From Chloroflexota bacterium (GTDB lineage Bacteria > Chloroflexota > Dormibacteria > Dormibacterales > Dormibacteraceae), in contig DMCH01000169.1 of assembly GCA_003446775.1 (NCBI GenBank), positions 6,998 through 14,407 on the forward strand: a stretch of 7,410 nucleotides of DNA. Direction: 5' to 3'. The notes under the pieces are model-generated. The model saw only the letters and a program-made list of their open reading frames with translations. It was not told the origin of the DNA and did no database searches. Within the stretch, counting starts at the first letter, position 1. Every line of letters begins with the position of its first letter. Positions 4,946 through 7,410 of this stretch are shown here, one piece after another. A program made the translations under genes and the position numbers.

Positions 4946-5437
4946 CTACGCGTCCTCGGTCTCGACCAGCCAGTCCGCGACGACGACGCGCCGCGCCTCG
5001 AGGTCCACCTCCAGGACCGCGTCCCGCGTGGCCGGGATCAGGTGCTCGACCGCGCCCTCGCGGCTCACCCAGACGTCGTTGGCCGGCCGCTCCAGGACCT
5101 CGGCGATCGTGCCCAGGTGCTGGCCCGAGCCGGTCTGCACCGGCAGCCCGACGACCTGGTGGTGGTAGAAGCGACCGTCCCCAAGCGGGCGCCCCGCGGC
5201 CTCTGGGACCTCCATGTACCGACCGCGGAACAATTCCGCCACAGTGCGGTTGTCGATGCCCAGAAGCTTCACCACCAAACCCGGTTGGCCGGCTCGGCAC
5301 CATTCCACGTGGCGCTCGCAGCCGTCGAGCACCAGCGCAGCGCCGGTATTGAACCGATCCTCGAAATCTGTCAAGGGCATGACCTTGACAGCCCCTTCGA
5401 GCCCGTAAGCGCCCGTCACCTGGCCGATACGGATCAC
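4946..5437 (-). CDS. rimM: Ribosome maturation factor RimM
   Basis: RimM binds S19 and helps mature the 30S head during small-subunit assembly. The 163-residue product has both expected domains. The N-terminal RimM barrel runs over residues 1-80, with IGQVTGAYGLEGAVKVMPLTD near the start (4-24) and AELFRGRYMEVPE (67-79). The PRC barrel covers about 88-160, with RFYHHQVVGLPV (89-100), GTIAEVLERPANDVW (109-123) and HLIPATRDAVLEVDLEARRV (132-151). The family's usual WHDLIGL reads HHQVVGL here. The start is a GTG at 5437 that overlaps the khpA stop as GTGA, with GGAGAG (5446-5451) 8 bases upstream, so translation is coupled. The neighbouring rpsP and trmD genes match the classic rpsP-rimM-trmD-rplS order. 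Confidence 0.94.
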   Translation of the reverse strand: MIRIGQVTGAYGLEGAVKVMPLTDFEDRFNTGAALVLDGCERHVEWCRAGQPGLVVKLLGIDNRTVAELFRGRYMEVPEAAGRPLGDGRFYHHQVVGLPVQTGSGQHLGTIAEVLERPANDVWVSREGAVEHLIPATRDAVLEVDLEARRVVVADWLVETEDA

Positions 5438-5844
5438 GAGGGCGACTCTCCGGGATGATCCTCCCGGCGTTCGCGCGGCGCGGAATGGGTCAATGATGGA
5501 TTTGCGAGGTCGACGAACACCCGCTTGTGGTCGCGCGAGGACGCGACCCGAATCAGCGTTCTGAGCGCCTCGATGTTGCGACCTGCCTTGCCGATGAACC
5601 GGCCGACGTCGCCGTCCGCAAGCTTCACCTTGATGGCGACGGTGCCGCCGCCCCGCTCGAATGCTTCCACCAGCACCTCCTCCGGCTTCTCGGCGAGTGA
5701 GCGTGCTACGTACTCCACCAGCGCCCGGTAGTCCACAGCAGGCCCCGGCGGACCGGAAGGACCTTCACGCCGGAAACCGCGGTTGTAGCCGCCCCGCCGC
5801 TGGTCACGCCTTATCGGTGGTCGACTGCTCTGTGCGTCGCTCAA
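5434..5844 (-). CDS. khpA: KH-domain RNA-binding protein KhpA, with R/G-rich N-terminal extension
   Basis: KhpA is a small single-KH RNA chaperone, often acting with KhpB/Jag, and is commonly encoded between rpsP and rimM. The KH core is VDYRALVEYVARSL (37-50), EEVLVEAFE (55-63), VAIKVKLADGDVGRFIGKAG (69-88) and RNIEALRTLIRVAS (89-102). GKAG (85-88) is the GxxG nucleic-acid loop. Usual family members are about 75-85 residues and begin near residue 37 of this product. Here a basic Arg/Gly/Pro-rich stretch precedes the core, with RRGGYNRGFRREGPSG at 16-31, and a charged tail follows. I chose the TTG at 5844 because GGGAGGGG (5849-5856) sits at ideal spacing. That start overlaps rpsP by 41 bases. 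A GTG at 5736 would instead give a standard 100-residue protein with a 67-base gap and a weaker RBS. The domain is certain; the start is not. Confidence 0.85.
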   Translation of the reverse strand: MSDAQSSRPPIRRDQRRGGYNRGFRREGPSGPPGPAVDYRALVEYVARSLAEKPEEVLVEAFERGGGTVAIKVKLADGDVGRFIGKAGRNIEALRTLIRVASSRDHKRVFVDLANPSLTHSAPRERREDHPGESPS

Positions 5845-6079
5845 GAATCCCCTCCCGCTTCAACAGGCTCCGCGCGGCTTCGCTCGGCTGAGCCCCCTGC
5901 CGGAGCCAGCGCTCGACTTTGTCGACGTCGATCTTCACCTTTACCGGGTCCGTCATCGGATCGTAGTACCCGAGGTGCTCGATGAACCGGCCGTCTCGCG
6001 GCGAGCGCGAGTCCGCCACCACGAGGCGGTAGAAGGGGTGCTTCTTGGCCCCCATCCGCCTCAGCCTTATCTTGACCAA
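5804..6079 (-). CDS. rpsP: 30S ribosomal protein S16
   Basis: S16 binds 16S rRNA early and is needed for 30S assembly. The 91-residue product is typical throughout: MVKIRLRRMGAKKHPFYRLV (1-20), VADSRSPRDGRFIEHLGYYD (21-40), then KVKIDVDKVERWLRQGAQPS (47-66) and EAARSLLKREGIL (67-79). Length is normal. The start codon is TTG at 6079: no ATG or GTG fits the conserved VKIRL beginning, and the first internal Met is residue 9. The TTG is backed by a consensus AAGGAGG (6086-6092) with a 6-base spacer. The first 13 bases overlap the 3' end of ffh, so rpsP is translated from within ffh message. A hairpin with a GNRA-type loop lies just upstream of the ribosome-binding site. Confidence 0.96.
   Translation of the reverse strand: MVKIRLRRMGAKKHPFYRLVVADSRSPRDGRFIEHLGYYDPMTDPVKVKIDVDKVERWLRQGAQPSEAARSLLKREGILERRTEQSTTDKA
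5849..5856 (-). promoter_or_regulatory. Ribosome-binding site supporting the khpA TTG start
   Basis: On the minus strand GGGAGGGG is followed by ATTC and then TTG. The GGAGG core is 6 bases from the start codon. It lies inside the rpsP codons for KREGIL, so the purine run also has a coding explanation. It is the main argument for the longer KhpA reading. Confidence 0.5.
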
Positions 6080-7410
6080 CCCGAACCTCCTTGTCCAAAC
6101 AGCCGGCTCGCGCCGGCTTTGCTTCCTCGATTCCCAAGCCCGAACTGCTTGGCGACCTGCTGCATGGCCTCGCGCGCCTTCAAGACGCGATTGACGTCCG
6201 CAGGCTGCAGGCCGCTGCCGCGGGCGATTCGGCGCCGCCGCGCGCCATCGATGATCTCGGGGTGGGTGCGTTCGCGCGCGGTCATGGAAAGTATCACCGC
6301 CTCGATACGGTGAACCTCGCGTTCGGTGTCGGCGCCCGCGACCTGACCTTTCAGCTTCGCCCCTCCCGGCACCATCTCGAGAATGCCCTCGAGTGACCCC
6401 ATGCTGCGGAGCTGGCGAACCTGGACGAGAAAATCATCGAACGTGAGATGGCCGGAGCGCATGTGGCTCTCCACCTCTTTCGCGGCCTCCTGGTCGATGG
6501 TTCGCTCGGCGCGCTCGATGAGGCTGAGGACGTCCCCCATGCCCAGTATTCGCGACGCCATGCGCTCGGCGTAGAACACTTCGAGGTCCTGAGGGCGCTC
6601 GCCCGTGCCGGCAAAGCGGATTCGCTGGCCGGTGGCCAGGCGCAGCGACAGGGCGGCGCCGCCGCGCGCGTCGCCGTCGAGCTTGGTGAGGATCACGCCG
6701 TCGAGGCCGACCGCGCCCGCGAACGCCTCCCCCACCTTGACCGCTTCCTGGCCGGTCATGGCGTCGGCGACGAGCAGCGTCTCCGTCACCGGCACGGCAG
6801 CCTTGAGGCGTTTGAGCTCGTCCATCAGCTCTTCGTCGATGTGCAAGCGGCCCGCGGTGTCCAGGATCACGACATCGTTGCCGAGCCGCGATGCCTCCTT
6901 GAGCGCCGCTCGGGCGATTTCTTCGACGGTGCCCTCGGCGGAGTGGAACGCGAAGCTTTCTTTGCCGGCCAGGATCCTCAGCTGCTCGACCGCGGCTGGG
7001 CGGCGCAGGTCGAGGGCGACCAGCATCGGCTTGTGGCCCTCGCGCCTGGCGAGCAGCGCGAGCTTGACGGCGGTGGTCGTCTTGCCGGACCCCTGGAGGC
7101 CCACGAGCATGAGCACGGTCGGGGGAGCCGATGAGTAGCGCAGCCCCTCGGAGTTGCCGCCCAAGAGCTCGACGAGCTCGAGGTTGACCGCCTTCACTAC
7201 CTGCTGTGGCGCGGTCAGGCCCGGCGCCACCTCGACGCCGACGAGTCGGGCCCGCACGCGGTCGACGAACTCCTTGACGACCTTGAAGTTGACGTCGGCC
7301 TCGAGCAGCGCCAGTCGCACCTCACGGAGCCCGGCCTCCACGTCCTCGGGGCGCAGCACGCCGCGTCCCGAGATCTTCTTCAGCGCGGCAGCCAGCCTGT
7401 CCCCGAGCGC
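6067..7410 (-). CDS. ffh: Signal recognition particle GTPase Ffh, 5' end outside window
   Basis: Ffh binds signal sequences on nascent proteins and, with 4.5S/6S RNA and FtsY, delivers ribosomes to the membrane. The frame is open to the window edge; 447 residues are visible and, by family comparison, only the first few are missing. The N domain includes LRPEDVEAGLREVRLALLEA. The G domain shows the P-loop GLQGSGKTT (visible 104-112), DLRRPAAVEQL (134-144), DTAGR (184-188), TKLDGDARGG (242-251) and TGERPQDLEVF (269-279). The M domain begins near 329 and has the SRP-RNA-binding segment RRRRIARGSG followed by DVNRVLKAREAM (391-417). The M domain is poor in Met compared with E. coli Ffh. The GTG at 7359 is internal, since homologous sequence continues upstream of it. 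The TAA at 6067-6069 lies inside rpsP, a 13-base overlap. It is the first visible gene of the leftward block. Confidence 0.97.
   Translation of the reverse strand, partial: ALGDRLAAALKKISGRGVLRPEDVEAGLREVRLALLEADVNFKVVKEFVDRVRARLVGVEVAPGLTAPQQVVKAVNLELVELLGGNSEGLRYSSAPPTVLMLVGLQGSGKTTTAVKLALLARREGHKPMLVALDLRRPAAVEQLRILAGKESFAFHSAEGTVEEIARAALKEASRLGNDVVILDTAGRLHIDEELMDELKRLKAAVPVTETLLVADAMTGQEAVKVGEAFAGAVGLDGVILTKLDGDARGGAALSLRLATGQRIRFAGTGERPQDLEVFYAERMASRILGMGDVLSLIERAERTIDQEAAKEVESHMRSGHLTFDDFLVQVRQLRSMGSLEGILEMVPGGAKLKGQVAGADTEREVHRIEAVILSMTARERTHPEIIDGARRRRIARGSGLQPADVNRVLKAREAMQQVAKQFGLGNRGSKAGASRLFGQGGSGWSR
6086..6092 (-). promoter_or_regulatory. Consensus ribosome-binding site fixing the rpsP TTG start
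   Basis: The minus strand reads AAGGAGG, TTCGGG, TTG. This is a full-strength Shine-Dalgarno sequence at ideal spacing and compensates for the weak TTG initiation codon. It lies inside the last codons of ffh. Confidence 0.8.
6101..6118 (-). repeat. 7-bp hairpin with GCGA loop ahead of the rpsP RBS
   Basis: On the minus strand AGCCGGC, loop GCGA, GCCGGCT forms a perfect 7-bp GC-rich stem capped by a GNRA-type tetraloop. Its 3' edge is 8 bases upstream of the AAGGAGG of rpsP. It is within the C-terminal codons of ffh. It could influence ribosome access to rpsP or processing of the ffh-rpsP message; no control function is proven. Confidence 0.45.

Noticed and set aside
4284..5168. 294-codon plus-strand frame opposite trmD and rimM.
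   Set aside because: Shadow of conserved genes on the other strand, with no motif, and the composition follows the codon pattern of trmD.
6448..7134. 228-codon plus-strand frame opposite ffh.
   Set aside because: Antisense shadow of the Ffh G domain; no domain or initiation signal.
1..7410. Search for tRNAs, rRNA, CRISPR arrays, insertion sequences, riboswitches or a new multi-gene system.
   Set aside because: No array-like spaced repeats, transposase motifs or structured leaders were seen, and no non-coding stretch exceeds 52 bases. All genes belong to known families in a conserved order.

Overview
The window is a compact, G+C-rich (roughly two thirds by eye) bacterial chromosome segment. 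It is coding almost from end to end, and the longest stretch without a gene is 52 bases. On the minus strand lies the translation/secretion block ffh - rpsP - khpA - rimM - trmD - rplS - rnhB - yraN. This order is widely conserved in Gram-positive bacteria and in Chloroflexota-like phyla. The G+C content, the TTG/GTG starts and two start codons that look leaderless suit a high-GC lineage such as Chloroflexota (for example Dormibacteria) or Actinobacteriota. This is an inference; nothing here fixes the phylum.

Layout, left to right. Positions 1-311 (+) are the 3' end of an atypical short-chain dehydrogenase/epimerase-like gene. After a 24-base gap come the ATPase (336-1127) and the two-module membrane subunit (1130-2842) of an ABC exporter, translated as a coupled pair. 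This rightward block meets the leftward block tail to tail, with 2 bases between the two stop codons. The leftward block, read from the right edge, is: ffh (5' end cut by the window), rpsP, a KH-domain RNA-binding protein (khpA), rimM, trmD, rplS, rnhB and yraN. Its cistrons mostly overlap: 13 bases ffh/rpsP, 41 rpsP/khpA, 4 khpA/rimM, 4 trmD/rplS and 34 rnhB/yraN. rimM/trmD are 11 bases apart. The one real gap is the 52 bases between rplS and rnhB.

How the genes work together: Ffh targets nascent membrane proteins. S16 and RimM belong to 30S subunit assembly, KhpA is a small RNA chaperone, TrmD makes m1G37 in tRNA, and L19 sits at the subunit interface of the ribosome. RNase HII removes ribonucleotides from DNA, and YraN is a nuclease-fold protein of unclear role. 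The ABC exporter and the dehydrogenase fragment are separate accessory functions with unknown substrates.

I see no mobile element, CRISPR array, tRNA, rRNA or obviously new multi-gene system. The points that merit a second look are small: a GRG-to-GMG change in RNase HII, a Gly at a normally acidic TrmD active-site position together with a shortened TrmD tail, an R/G-rich extension on KhpA, two adjacent strong hairpins inside the permease linker, a GNRA-loop hairpin just ahead of the rpsP ribosome-binding site, a 9-bp inverted repeat at the convergent junction, and a contrast between Shine-Dalgarno-led internal cistrons and apparently leaderless first cistrons.
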